In this document: piece by piece, positions 21,201-30,303 of the stretch | Layout of the letters: the number at the start of each line of letters is the position of its first letter | Position numbering within the stretch: the first letter of the stretch is position 1 | Source: a virus | DNA: 39,400 nucleotides | Strand: one strand, 5' to 3' | IMG/VR virus record: IMGVR_UViG_3300023179_000241 | Span: 1 to 39,400 of that record | Notes under the pieces: model-generated | What the model saw: only the letters and a program-made list of their open reading frames with translations | Database searches by the model: none | What the model was told of the DNA's origin: nothing | Translations under genes and position numbers: made by a program

Positions 21201-23215
21201 CTCCGATGTACTGGTCTCGCATGAGCACCAACTGGGGTGGTGATCCGACTAAGGACTATCAGTCTGTCTACGCTGACCCGCGTCTCATGCAGGTTACTGG
21301 TGGCAAGTACAACAGTGGCGTTGGTCTTTCGCAGCTTGGGAACAAGCACTACTATGGCCGATACCAGTCTGGGTATGGTGCCATGATTGACGCTGGATAC
21401 AGCGTGAAGCTGTCTTTGTGGGCTCCTCGTGCGGCTGCCACTGTATCTTCTGTCGAAAACAGTGTGTATACGCCAACTGTCGCCAATGGCGACTTTCTCG
21501 CGTGCTGGTGTTACGAGTCGGTGGATGGAACTGGGAGGGTGGTGCGAAGCGCGCCAAGTCAGGCTGTTACATTCTCAGTATGCTCGTACATTACCTACAA
21601 AGAATACGAGCCAGATCCATCTTCATCCACCAAAATTCCGGTCAACGGTGGAGACATTGATGAATACCGTTACGGCTTCTTTGCTCCGCGTATGGAGTTG
21701 ACGAACCGACTCAAGACTGCGGACAGCGACTCTCGTCGCGTGGTGCTCCAACCGTACTTCACAGCTGAGCCGTTTGCGACGGTGTTCTACAAGGTGCCGT
21801 TCTCGAATTTCCTGACTCAGTACAGTAACGACTTCACTATCAGTCGCAACGCGACTCGTGGCGTCGTGCCGTATTCATCGTCTAACGCTGGTGGTCCTGG
21901 GGACAATCCATACGGACTTGCGACAAACAACTTTCGCTGCTTCGACGGTCCCCAGGGCGACTACAACGGCCTCTTGTCCCAGCCGGTGCTCTACACCGTT
22001 GGCGGCGGTCTCGACAACGTGGCACCCCCTTCTGCGCTCTGCATGACGGTGCATCAGAACCGACTCGTCCTGGGTGGAGCGGACGACGCGACGGTCGTCT
22101 GGTTCAGCAAGGAGCTGTCTCCGACTGATGCGCCTGGGTTCAACGACGCCCTCACCATCCAGATTGAGGACGGCGGAGCGGTTACCGGACTCGCGTCTCT
22201 CGAATCGCTGCTCATCATCTTCAAGCGCGGCATGACGTGGCTCGTGCCTGGCGACATGCCGGACGACACGGGGAGCGCCGTCAACCGTGGCTACGTCTCG
22301 AACACGCTCGGTACGCCAGTCCGTATGCCTCATGGCATCGGATGCGTCGACCACCGCTCGGTCATCGAGACGCCTGTCGGCGTGTTCTTCAAGAGCGAGC
22401 GTTCGATTGAACTGCTCGCTCGCGACATGAGCATCACGCCTGTCGGCCTGAAGCTCGACGACACGTTGTCGTATTACACCGAGATCACGTCGGCTATACA
22501 CAATCCAAAGGACACCGAGGTGTGGTTCGCGCTCCGCGACCCAAACAACACGACGAGCATCCTGTTCGCGGTGTTCAACTACACGACGGACGTGTGGTCG
22601 AAGCACTTCGTTGACGCCGATGCGTTCAATCCCGCCACGTTGCCCATGACCATCATGGACAACAACGTCTACTTTGCAACGGCCTGGATTGACCCGCTCG
22701 GCATTCAGCCTGAGCAAACGGTGGTCTACAAGCAGACCGAGAGCAAGTTCTTCGACGTTACGCCCGAAGGCCGCAAGTACGTCCTCATGAGTGGTCAGAC
22801 TGCTCCGATTGCCCTGAACAACGTCCAAGGCTACCAGCGTCTGAAGCGCATCCGCCTCATGGGCAGCCCCATCCCGACGCTGAGCACGGGTGCCCCGCAG
22901 TCTCGTGAGCCGCACGGGATGCAGATTGGCGTACTGACCGACTACGCCCCAACTGGCGTAAACAACGGCCAGCAACTCGCGACGTGGACCGAGGCTGAGG
23001 CAGACCAGATTTGGGCTGCACAGAACAAGGAGGTCTACGAAGTTCACCTACGGGAGCAGAAGGGCCAGAAGGTCTCGCTCGGCTTCCAGGAGACTGCACC
23101 TGCCGACATCAATGCGCTTGCGCACGGGTATGGTACAGCATTCTCGAACATGGCGTTCGTTGTCGGCTTGAAGGCCGGCCTCGATAAGCGTATCACTGCT
23201 GGGGCCAAGCATTAG
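18245..23215 (+). CDS. Giant nozzle-like tail protein (gp12-like, 1656 aa)
   Basis: The largest gene. The first about 120 residues (VPFVGSIDEYTDPDQLQPPT, ENAVVRKTGRIEKREGF) and the last about 420 (PPSALCMTVHQNRLVLGGAD, TVVWFSKE, MTWLVPGDMPDD, PHGIGCVDHRSVIETPVGVF, a propeller-like end) resemble podovirus tail-nozzle or tubular proteins, which form the tube exit and usually have about 600-900 residues. The intervening about 1,100 residues are beta-rich with no recognised family and have more A/T at third codon positions from roughly 18.6 to 21.95 kb. This part is probably an inserted surface or receptor-binding region. ATG 18245 overlaps the previous stop. Confidence 0.7.
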   Translation: MPTRDQVLQVPFVGSIDEYTDPDQLQPPTMASLENAVVRKTGRIEKREGFEYIQKTGVPGTPAQTFAGTALPVDMQALSAYSGKDGSKLLLAAGDTLFEYVGSDADHGYRAVNKLPSCYGTLHPVDSTGGEVIEVESMLSDDGQLRCTVWVLGYRNGQDLTNDRAVSTQPVGTHGVYAAVQRVSDGAFVTAPVRIKDSFGNDTTRCSDLRMAMSRGSSGNDRHWVVAFRRDYSVIEAFAVISTSGSIKSTDLIQTPFTGRPYWRSFDITGVYNEQYMLFAYCEPDTSPASSDVLLKLLSFDVTTGAFSIVHTYGGGVLDAANAYGSTTYSVHDWNRRTPRGVVLESSPVTSTVAISVRTVHEMDTAPLYLDGKFVVTRANCSTSTISIAFDEFAWLHRSGFQTEDSFALFSTGAMYQSKYSGSSSATGTRIYPFVYSALTSPLSVVTAEFDDGSVQTYSLSLVVQGSLTAYNNPTIFRGSPSNTRIVNSGVFANQLRQLHQYPSDNSVNVIEPNNVALTSIDDAAINQRNVTSVRIAGANVVSLALANSVRFCRLSSAAGVKCLAVIAFDAAGIPVEVDLYDGRGDVTANVLGAPALTDIISIETRANPYSGAWGAPIAVPPATIRVFDDFNSAVGNTNTSPVFNDIGANTQPVAQTIVETSVGVEQCVHRWDVATVGNSIILAVSSVSAATFSGPNGDAPLGYVSPFARSNYFEVYPWVPAFQTRWDLNDYATTGSSVARPIWCAVGGPWRMTGGLVKLSSDRYGCVLMPGGDDLQRSSFFVSFTNGEATVQTSLDPIDGTPVQYAGGVVYDGNKGVFVESMNMPRTAAVPLNCPRFSSDGAYLFSLGAIRQGQNVGGSDIFALDYSFSAKDWRSMKQWGDYTVVNGGIPSSFDGSSCSEVAMLLWPQRDLTSIAYEPDPALLYDPNAKFSPGNLWTLNSSAYRTYSFGGPFLINISRPWFAYEAGFKAKNEFTDEYLNPTGIDTPMYWSRMSTNWGGDPTKDYQSVYADPRLMQVTGGKYNSGVGLSQLGNKHYYGRYQSGYGAMIDAGYSVKLSLWAPRAAATVSSVENSVYTPTVANGDFLACWCYESVDGTGRVVRSAPSQAVTFSVCSYITYKEYEPDPSSSTKIPVNGGDIDEYRYGFFAPRMELTNRLKTADSDSRRVVLQPYFTAEPFATVFYKVPFSNFLTQYSNDFTISRNATRGVVPYSSSNAGGPGDNPYGLATNNFRCFDGPQGDYNGLLSQPVLYTVGGGLDNVAPPSALCMTVHQNRLVLGGADDATVVWFSKELSPTDAPGFNDALTIQIEDGGAVTGLASLESLLIIFKRGMTWLVPGDMPDDTGSAVNRGYVSNTLGTPVRMPHGIGCVDHRSVIETPVGVFFKSERSIELLARDMSITPVGLKLDDTLSYYTEITSAIHNPKDTEVWFALRDPNNTTSILFAVFNYTTDVWSKHFVDADAFNPATLPMTIMDNNVYFATAWIDPLGIQPEQTVVYKQTESKFFDVTPEGRKYVLMSGQTAPIALNNVQGYQRLKRIRLMGSPIPTLSTGAPQSREPHGMQIGVLTDYAPTGVNNGQQLATWTEAEADQIWAAQNKEVYEVHLREQKGQKVSLGFQETAPADINALAHGYGTAFSNMAFVVGLKAGLDKRITAGAKH

Positions 23216-23223
23216 GAGTAGTC

Positions 23224-24102
23224 ATGGCTATCGACCCACTTTCTATCGCGACAGCTGCGGGGATCTCCGCGCTTTCGCCGGTTGTTGCCAAGGGCATCGG
23301 CTCCCTGTTTGGTCTCGACGAGGCCAGCGAAGAGGAGCGCCGCGCGTCTCAGCTTCGGCAGCAGGCTCTCGACCGCCTCACCGCGCAGGCTGAGGGTCGC
23401 ACGGCGTCTCCTGCTCAACTTGCTGCGATTGCGCAGCAGCAGCGCACGCAGCAGGCACTCCAGTCGCTCGCTCAGCGTGGCAGTGTGCAGCAGCGCGCTG
23501 GCAACGTGCGGGCAGCTATGCAGGCTACTCCTGAGGTCATGGCGCAGCAGGGCGCTGTGGCGGCTCAGACGCGGGCTGCTGAGATGGAGTCTGCCCGCAA
23601 CGCGCTTGCGCAGATGCAGATGGCTAGCGCCGCTCAGGAGGCTGCTACTGGCCGAGCAAACCGAGAGTACATGCAGCGCCTCATCGGCGCGGGTGTGTCC
23701 GGTGGTGCGAGCGCGGCTGCTATGGGTATGATGCAAGGTGGCGACGAGACCCCGAAGAAGCCAGATGCTACTCCTGCTGCTTCTCCTGCTATGGCGACTG
23801 GAACGTCGTCGCAGGGGCTTGCGGCTGCGCCTGGCGAAACGATGGGCAAGACCGTAGGCGTGTACGGCGCAACTCCGACGCCAGTACGATCGACTGAGCA
23901 GGCTGGTTCGCTTCAACTTCAGTCGCAGCGCTTGCCGAGCGTCGGCTATCAAGCGCCGGGTGTGTCGCTTGGGGCGTCGCAGATGCAGTTGCAGCAGCCT
24001 ACGTTGCAGCTTGGTCGTCGTGCGCGAGGGTCAATCTACGGAGGTACAGACCCGTTTCAGGGGCAGTACCAGTTGAAGGGGTACTCAGATGGGTCCTACT
24101 AA
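23224..24102 (+). CDS. Small internal virion protein (gp14-like)
   Basis: A 292-residue protein behind AGGAG. It has a hydrophobic N-terminus (LSIATAAGISALSPVVAKGI) followed by long glutamine- and alanine-rich helices (QALDRLTAQAEG, AIAQQQRTQQALQSLAQRG, EMESARNALAQMQMASAAQE). A glycine-rich hydrophobic stretch (IGAGVSGGASAAAMGMMQGG) and a low-complexity tail end it. Position after the nozzle and before two large helical proteins matches the first of the three ejection proteins of T7-like virions. Those pass into the host envelope with the DNA. Confidence 0.65.
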   Translation: MAIDPLSIATAAGISALSPVVAKGIGSLFGLDEASEEERRASQLRQQALDRLTAQAEGRTASPAQLAAIAQQQRTQQALQSLAQRGSVQQRAGNVRAAMQATPEVMAQQGAVAAQTRAAEMESARNALAQMQMASAAQEAATGRANREYMQRLIGAGVSGGASAAAMGMMQGGDETPKKPDATPAASPAMATGTSSQGLAAAPGETMGKTVGVYGATPTPVRSTEQAGSLQLQSQRLPSVGYQAPGVSLGASQMQLQQPTLQLGRRARGSIYGGTDPFQGQYQLKGYSDGSY

Positions 24103-25918
24103 CGCAGTTAGTCAGCCTCCCGTTGTCGACGAAGAGCGCCAGCGTCGCGAGGCAGCATTCGCTGAGGCGAAGGCCGAATACGAACGCAGTAAGGCTCAGC
24201 GCGAAGCGGCTGCGCAGCAGGCTAGCTCGACTGTCGCGCCTGTGCGACCTGCCGCGATGCCGGCTATGGATCAGGATGAGCGTGGAATCGCATCGTACTT
24301 CAGACCGGAAGTCCGAGAGGCGATCGGCCAGGTCGGAAGTGCGCTGTCGAACGTCCGAAATATCCTTCCTGGAGCAGCAGTGTCGCCAGCGCCTGTGGTG
24401 ATTCAGGGCGGCACTGGCACTGGCACTGGCCAAGTCACCTCCGTTGTAGGTCCAACCGATGCTGGTGAACCTGATCCGTATGCCAGTGCTGCGGACGAGC
24501 TTGCGCGTCGGCAGGCAGCGCGGCAGCAGCAGATGCTTGCTGCCATGCAGGCAAGCGGAGGCAGCGGTGGTGGTTATCGCCCTGAGGAGCTGAAGCTCTC
24601 CGACCGCTTGAAGCAGGCGTACGAAGAGGGGCTTGCGAGCACGGACGAGGTTGCCGGAGAGCTACGCAAGTTCCAGGGCAGCGCCGAGCGCCAACGTCTC
24701 ATGGCTGAAGACGTTGAGCGCCAGAAGCGGGCCGTGGTCGATGAGCAGGCTCGCGCAACGCGACTTGCTGACATTGGTCGCCAGCAGGGTGACCTTACGC
24801 GCGACATCTCCAAGCGCATGGAGGAGTTTAAGGTTGACCCCAACCGACTCTTCGGCCAGGGTGGAGAGCGCGCCACTGCCAACTTCGCCCTCGGTCTTGC
24901 CAACGTGTTCAGCAACGTCGGCGAAGCGATGCAGGGCAAGGCTGGCACCAACGCGGTGCTCGGTCTTGTTCGTGATCGCATCGCGCAAGACATCGCGCTT
25001 CAGGAGAATGACTACCGCCGTATGCTCCAGGGCTACGAGGTAAAGCGCAACGGTCTGATGGACGCCATTCAGATGGTTGGCAACGAGCGCCAGGGTGCCG
25101 AGGCGCTGGCTCGCCAGCAGGCGCTTGCCTATGCCGGACAGCTCGGGCTGCTTGAGCGTGGGCTCAAGGATGCTCAGGCTCGCGGCGTCATTGCCCAGGC
25201 TCGCGCGACCATCCTCGCGCAGTACGGCAAAGACGAGCAGGCCATCATGGCGCAGAACGTGGCGGCTCGTAACCAGGCCACTGCGCAGGCTGCGTCGGCG
25301 GCTGCGGCTGATCGTCGCGCCATCATGCAGCAGCGCCTGTCGGCCATCCCCGGTGGCATCAGCCAGGACGAGCAGAAGCGCGTGGATGCGGCGCTCGACA
25401 AGGCGGAGACGAAGGGCCTCTTCGTCCGCGTCAGCGGGCTTAAGGAGCTGCGCAAGGTCGTCGAGAAGTATCCGAACGCAGCCGAAGAGGCTCGTGGCAT
25501 CCTCGGCTCGTTCTACAACGCGGTCAACGAAGGCAAGGAACAGGGCACTCTTGAGCGGCTGCTTGCAAACGCTGCTCAATCCCAGATGTCCGACGGAGCG
25601 CGTGAGTACATCATGGCGTACAACAACTACATTGGCCCGCGCATCCGTGCGCTTGCCGGTGCGAACGTCACGCCAGGCGAGCGCTTCCTTTACGATCCGC
25701 AGAAGTACTCGTCGCCCAAGTCTGTCGACTTGATGCTCGCGAACGAGAGCAAGCGCGTGCGAGACGAGGCTGAGGCTTTGGAGAAAAGCTCTGGCCTTGC
25801 GCCTGGCAGCGATGCTCGTCTCTTCCTGCGTTCCTCGCTCTACGATATTGTTGGAACGTCTCCCAAGGCACCGCCAAAGCCGCAGTACGCAGACGCACAG
25901 GGAAAGCCGCTCAAATGA
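24089..25918 (+). CDS. Internal virion / ejection protein (gp15-like, 609 aa)
   Basis: Overlaps the previous gene by 14 bases and begins in GGGG-preceded ATG 24089. It is mostly helix and coiled coil: EERQRREAAFAEAKAEYERS, RLMAEDVERQKRAVVDEQAR, then a region FALGLANVFSNVGEAMQGKA and further alanine-rich helices. It fits the middle ejection protein of podoviruses by position and composition. No enzymatic motif was found. It ends in an ATGA overlap with the next gene. Confidence 0.65.
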   Translation: MGPTNAVSQPPVVDEERQRREAAFAEAKAEYERSKAQREAAAQQASSTVAPVRPAAMPAMDQDERGIASYFRPEVREAIGQVGSALSNVRNILPGAAVSPAPVVIQGGTGTGTGQVTSVVGPTDAGEPDPYASAADELARRQAARQQQMLAAMQASGGSGGGYRPEELKLSDRLKQAYEEGLASTDEVAGELRKFQGSAERQRLMAEDVERQKRAVVDEQARATRLADIGRQQGDLTRDISKRMEEFKVDPNRLFGQGGERATANFALGLANVFSNVGEAMQGKAGTNAVLGLVRDRIAQDIALQENDYRRMLQGYEVKRNGLMDAIQMVGNERQGAEALARQQALAYAGQLGLLERGLKDAQARGVIAQARATILAQYGKDEQAIMAQNVAARNQATAQAASAAAADRRAIMQQRLSAIPGGISQDEQKRVDAALDKAETKGLFVRVSGLKELRKVVEKYPNAAEEARGILGSFYNAVNEGKEQGTLERLLANAAQSQMSDGAREYIMAYNNYIGPRIRALAGANVTPGERFLYDPQKYSSPKSVDLMLANESKRVRDEAEALEKSSGLAPGSDARLFLRSSLYDIVGTSPKAPPKPQYADAQGKPLK

Positions 25919-28900
25919 CCGTTAAGCTCCTCGACAACGAGACGAAGGCACTTGTCGACTTTGAACCTGGCGCGGTCAACGCGGCGGTTCAGAGCGGTCG
26001 TTTCGGCTTCCCAAGCGACCGTGGCGTACCTGTGCGCGTCGAGGGCAAGCCTGCATTCGTGACCCCGGAGTACGCGGCTAAGTACCGCGACCGGCTGCTC
26101 TTCGTCAGCGACGAAGACGTGATGCGGCAGCGCGCAGAGGAGCGCTTCGGTGGCCTCGGCGGCGCGGCTCTCGGCACGGCCTACGGCGCAGTGAAGGGAC
26201 TCTCGCTCGGCACCATCCCGGCTGCGGCTGCCGCGCTGGGTGCTGGCGAGTTCGTGCGCGACATCGAGCTTGCGCAGCCTACCGCCACGCTTGCTGGTGA
26301 GGGCCTATCGCTCGTCGTCGACCCGTTCGCGCTTGCTGGCCGTGTTGGTCAGCGACTTGCGGGCAAAGGCGCGGCTGCTGCTGCCGAGGCTGCTGCTGCA
26401 CAGCGAGCAGCGGTATCGCCTGCACTGCGGCTTGGCGAGGCTGCAACGGGTGCGGTGGTGCCTCCTGCGCAGACGGCGGTGAGGGCGGCGGAGCAGACGT
26501 TGGAGTTGGGTGGGCAGAAGGCGGCCATGGGTGGTGCCAGCCAAGTTATGCCTACGCTCGGCGGAGCGCAAGCTCTTGCGCCTACAGCTGAAGAGGCTGC
26601 GTCTATTGCCTTCCGGTCTCGCGCTCGTAAGTCGATGGCCGAGCGAGGCCAGGCTGCGGCTCGTGCTGCTGAAGAGCAGGCTGCGATTGACGATCTGTCG
26701 CTGGCGTTCCGTCCTTCGACTGGCCCTGTGTCGCCCGCTGAGCCAGGTCTTCGTCTCGGCGCTGATCCGTTCCGCACTCCTGAGCTTGCCATGCGCGCTC
26801 GTCAGGCTGAAGAACTTACGACTCGTGCGGCTGGCGCTCGTGCTGCTGAGGCTCGCGCAGCCGAAGAGGCCGTTGCGATGGAGCGCGGACTTGCTCCTGG
26901 GCAGGTTGGTCCCATCGAGGACTTTGCCCAGATGCCTAGCTCGGCAATGGAGAGTGACTTCTTGCGGTCGGAACTCTCGCGCATCGACGACGCGCTTGAC
27001 GCTAACGCTGCTGCCGCTCGTCGTGCTCGTTCGCAAGCCAGCCGTGACCGCATCGGTGCAGAGCGAGACCGGCTGCTTGCGGAACGCGAGCGCCTGGACA
27101 TTGGCGCTATGCGCACGGGCATTCAGGCCGAAGAGGACTTGGCGGCTCAGGCTGGTCGTGCGTTCGAGGCTACCGAGATGCAGGCAGCCGCTCCTGCTCG
27201 CGTGCTGGAGTCCGAGCGCATGGGGCGCATGGCTGGTGAGATTGAAGCGGCCAACGTGGTCACCGCGTCTCCTCGTGCCGCGACGGCTCCCATCCCTGAG
27301 AACGTGTCGCCGCCACTGTCCTTCGGCGAGCGCATTGCCGGGCTTCGTGGTGAAGTTACGCCGCCAAACGTCTCGCCTGCCGGCATCGGTGCGCTGGAGA
27401 CTCCTGGGCTCGTGTCGGCACCTGGCGCACTCCGTCTTGGTCCCGCTGGGCGCATGGCCGAAACGGCTACCCCTGCGGCTGACCGGTCGCTCGCCAACCT
27501 TATGGCCCAGGGTGGCACCTACGGGGCCGCTGAAGAGGTCCGCAGGCAGCAGACGGGCGAGAGCGAGGGCGGCCTCGGTGCGGTCGTTGGAGCGGGCCTT
27601 GCGGGCGCTGCTGTGCCTGCGGCGCTCACGCTCGGCGGTCGCGCTCTGGCGGGGGCTGGTCGCGCGGCGCGTGGAGTCATGATCACTCCTTCCGAGGGGC
27701 TGGTTGCCAAGATCAAGGGTGGCGCTGAGACGCTGGAGAAGACCCACGTTCTTCGCTCCTTCGACATCAGCCGCGACCATGTGACTCGTCTCAACAATAA
27801 GTTCGACATCCCTGAGGCTGGCGAGAAGGGCACCTCCGTCTTCGTCAACTTCATCAAGGGTGAGTTGAACGAGGTCGGCAAGCTCAAGGCTGCGTTCCCC
27901 GACGACGCCATCCTTGCGGGTATCCCTGAGGGTACGTCGCTCAAGTTTGGTCAGCTTAGCCCTGAGCGCAAGGCTGCACTCGCGAACGCAGTGGAGCGCT
28001 TCTACGGCCAGAAGTACGACACCATCTTCAACGATGCCGTCAAGTCGCAGATGGTCGACAATGCTCTCATCGAGAGCCTGCTCAACCGCGTTCGCGCTAC
28101 GGACGTTCGCGGCCTTGATGGGCTTGGTCTCCAGTCGGTGAAGCCTGAGCTTGAGGCCATGGAGAAGTTCCTCCGTGAAGGTGGCCAGCACAGCATCGGC
28201 ACGCTCAAGGAGCTTCAGTCGCTCGTTGGAGAGAACTTCCGTTCTCGACAGGGAGAGGGCGGTTCTTTCACCAAGGCTCAGTCGGTGCTCTACAGCGGGC
28301 TCAAGAGCGCGCTGTATGACGCCGTGGACCGCGTTACGCCAGGAGCCGTCAACGAGCTTCGCGGCACCGACATGGCCTACGAGATGGCCAAGATGCTGTC
28401 CGAGGGAGCCAAGAAGGTTGTCTCGAAGGCAGCGACGACATCGCCGATTGGGCGTGACCTGCTCGCGCAGTTTGCCCTCGGCTTTGCCGCCATCGGCCAT
28501 CCGATTGCCGCAGCCAAGTTCTTCCTGGCTACCGTGGGGCTGCGTCACCTGTACAACCAGCGCGGTGAGGGCATCATCGCTGACCTGGCTGGCAAGCTGT
28601 CGACCAAGCTCACGCAGAACCCGCAGGTTGCTGCACAGGAGACCGCTGACGTTATCGTCAACGCAGCGCGTCCTATGCTTCTTGGTGCGAGCGCCGCGAA
28701 GTTCACTGACACCAAGCCCGACGACTACATGGCCATGTCGACGGCGGTGCGCGAGCTTCAGCAGACTCGTGAGGACGTGAAGCGTCGCCTCATGGATGCA
28801 ACCTCGACGATGCCACCTGCCGAGCAGCAGAAGGCTGTCGAGTACTTCGACAATCAGATCAACATCCTGGCTCAGCGGTTGCCGAAGGGCATCCCGACGG

Positions 28901-29310
28901 GCAAGGCTCTGAGCGAGCAAGAGAAGCAGTACTCCATCTTCGCCCGCTCGGTCCTCGACCCGCATGGCTACGGCGTGCAAACCATCGTTAGCGGTGGCCC
29001 GAATGCCTCGGTTGCGGCTGACGCAATCAACTCGCTCGGTCCTCAGGGGCAGCAGTTCTTGCAAAGCCTCGCCGACGACCTGCAAGCTCGCATCAGCGAG
29101 AGCACCAAGCTGCGCGGCGACGAGACGGCCCTTGCAGTGCTTCGCAACGTCAAAACGTCCACCAAGAAGAGCGTTGGCGGCGGAACGCGCCTACGGGCCA
29201 TCCATGCGCCAACAATGGGCAAGGGCGTGAATGAGGTCGGCAAGCAAGCTCCAACGGCGTTTGCTAATGCAGCCAAGGCGTTCAGTGGTACAAGCTCCAC
29301 CATTCGCTGA
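25915..29310 (+). CDS. Large internal virion / ejection protein (gp16-like, 1131 aa)
   Basis: A long protein in an ATGA overlap. The first residues (DNETKALVDFEPGAVNAAVQ, FGFPSDRGVPVRV) resemble the N-termini of other ejection proteins. A hydrophobic glycine/alanine-rich block (GGAALGTAYGAVKGLSLGTI, AAAAALGAGEF) follows, then alanine-rich coiled coil with many arginines. The C-terminal half is a more folded helical region (HVLRSFDISRDHVTRLNNKF, FGQLSPERKAALANAVERF) with another hydrophobic segment (LAQFALGFAAIGHPIAAAKF). No lytic transglycosylase signature is visible. This is the third and largest of the ejection set. Confidence 0.65.
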   Translation: MTVKLLDNETKALVDFEPGAVNAAVQSGRFGFPSDRGVPVRVEGKPAFVTPEYAAKYRDRLLFVSDEDVMRQRAEERFGGLGGAALGTAYGAVKGLSLGTIPAAAAALGAGEFVRDIELAQPTATLAGEGLSLVVDPFALAGRVGQRLAGKGAAAAAEAAAAQRAAVSPALRLGEAATGAVVPPAQTAVRAAEQTLELGGQKAAMGGASQVMPTLGGAQALAPTAEEAASIAFRSRARKSMAERGQAAARAAEEQAAIDDLSLAFRPSTGPVSPAEPGLRLGADPFRTPELAMRARQAEELTTRAAGARAAEARAAEEAVAMERGLAPGQVGPIEDFAQMPSSAMESDFLRSELSRIDDALDANAAAARRARSQASRDRIGAERDRLLAERERLDIGAMRTGIQAEEDLAAQAGRAFEATEMQAAAPARVLESERMGRMAGEIEAANVVTASPRAATAPIPENVSPPLSFGERIAGLRGEVTPPNVSPAGIGALETPGLVSAPGALRLGPAGRMAETATPAADRSLANLMAQGGTYGAAEEVRRQQTGESEGGLGAVVGAGLAGAAVPAALTLGGRALAGAGRAARGVMITPSEGLVAKIKGGAETLEKTHVLRSFDISRDHVTRLNNKFDIPEAGEKGTSVFVNFIKGELNEVGKLKAAFPDDAILAGIPEGTSLKFGQLSPERKAALANAVERFYGQKYDTIFNDAVKSQMVDNALIESLLNRVRATDVRGLDGLGLQSVKPELEAMEKFLREGGQHSIGTLKELQSLVGENFRSRQGEGGSFTKAQSVLYSGLKSALYDAVDRVTPGAVNELRGTDMAYEMAKMLSEGAKKVVSKAATTSPIGRDLLAQFALGFAAIGHPIAAAKFFLATVGLRHLYNQRGEGIIADLAGKLSTKLTQNPQVAAQETADVIVNAARPMLLGASAAKFTDTKPDDYMAMSTAVRELQQTREDVKRRLMDATSTMPPAEQQKAVEYFDNQINILAQRLPKGIPTGKALSEQEKQYSIFARSVLDPHGYGVQTIVSGGPNASVAADAINSLGPQGQQFLQSLADDLQARISESTKLRGDETALAVLRNVKTSTKKSVGGGTRLRAIHAPTMGKGVNEVGKQAPTAFANAAKAFSGTSSTIR

Positions 29311-29353
29311 ATAGACATCGCTTAGACTGAACACTGATAGGTAGGAGGACGAC

Positions 29354-29767
29354 ATGAGTAGATTTGGAAGCGCGCTCGCCAATGGCGTGCGTCAGTACGC
29401 GGTCAGCATCGACAACGCGGCATGGTATCAGCTGGAGTCGCAGACGGGCGGCCTCGTGGCAGCCACGGGCCTTGCGGCATCGACCCCGGTCGTGCGTTGG
29501 CGTGGCCAGGTGGGCACGGGCACCGATACCGGCACCGTGCGCAACCCGTGGGACTACACGCAGGGCATCCTGATTCAGAACACGAGCGGAGCCGCAACGC
29601 TCTACCTGACGACGACGGACGACCAGACCGGTCTCCTCCCCACTCGCGCGGTGGCGAACGCCATCGCCATCGCGCCTGGCGCGAGCATCAAGCTCGACAA
29701 CACGGATGCGACCAAGGTCTACCTTCGCGCAAGCGGGGCGCTCGTAGCCGCAGTGCTCTGCACTTGA
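29354..29767 (+). CDS. Small virion protein before the fibres (137 aa)
   Basis: ATG 29354 follows AGGAGG. The protein is strand-rich with threonine and alanine: YAVSIDNAAWYQLESQTGG, GILIQNTSGAATLYLTTTDD, IAIAPGASIKLDNTDATKVY, ending LRASGALVAAVLCT. It looks like a small beta-sandwich, of a kind common among minor head or tail proteins placed before fibre genes. The exact role is unknown. Confidence 0.65.
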   Translation: MSRFGSALANGVRQYAVSIDNAAWYQLESQTGGLVAATGLAASTPVVRWRGQVGTGTDTGTVRNPWDYTQGILIQNTSGAATLYLTTTDDQTGLLPTRAVANAIAIAPGASIKLDNTDATKVYLRASGALVAAVLCT

Positions 29768-29773
29768 GGCCAT

Positions 29774-30294
29774 GTGTCGGCTCCTGAGCTGTCTCAATCA
29801 CTGACGGGCTTGTCTCGTCGTTGGGGATCGTTCTGGGATGCGAACGCATCTCAAACCGTACCGTCTGCAAACGGAACGTCCCTCATCACGTTGAACAGCT
29901 CAGACCCGTTGAACAACGGCGTGAGCGTTGTCAGCGGAAGCCGGGTGACGTTTACGTCGTCCGGCGTCTACAGCATCACGTTCAGCATCCAGTTCGCCAA
30001 TTCGTCGGCCACGATGTACGACGCTCAGGTGTGGCTGAGGAAGAATGGCGTAACGAGCGCGCTTGACGTTGCCGACTCGAACAGCCGCTTCTCGATTACG
30101 AGCAAACACGGGTCTACCAACGGCCACGTCATCGGTACGGTCAACTTCGTGATGTCGCTGAGTGCCGGCGACTACATTGTTCTTGCATGGTCTGCGGAAA
30201 ACACGTCAGTTGTTATCGAGACGACGGCTGCAACTACCGGGACCCAACTGCTCCACGCACGCCTGCGGTCATCCTCACGGCGGTACAAGTTTAA
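29774..30294 (+). pseudogene. C1q/TNF-like fibre head domain gene with an apparent one-base frameshift
   Basis: Starts at GTG 29774 behind GAGG. The protein reads as a jelly-roll head typical of phage fibres: GSFWDANASQTVPSANGTSL, then RVTFTSSGVYSITFSIQFAN, AQVWLRKNG and LSAGDYIVLAWSAENTSVVI. After TTGTQ (30245-30247) the same frame turns into nonsense running to 30415, through the next gene. In the -1 frame, from 30247, it reads TAPRTPAVILTAVQV and stops at 30292-30294. That is the expected ending and fits the next gene's ribosome site at 30295. An extra C in the CCC at 30243-30245 would restore one frame, so a homopolymer error is likely. A true mutation or frameshifting is possible. Confidence 0.7.
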
Positions 30295-30303
30295 GAGGCC
30301 ATC

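Noticed and set aside
26305-29085. A 926-residue open frame on the minus strand
   Set aside because: It lies wholly antisense to the ejection protein and reflects GC-rich codon bias (few stops in the mirrored frame). The rightward frame has gene-like overlaps and protein-like sequence. The same applies to other long minus-strand frames in 10.6-14.9 and 21.9-23.0 kb.
30240-30250. Programmed -1 frameshift in the fibre head gene
   Set aside because: The codons around the shift (ACC CAA) do not allow tRNA re-pairing in the -1 frame, so there is no slippery heptamer; a missing base in the CCC run is simpler.
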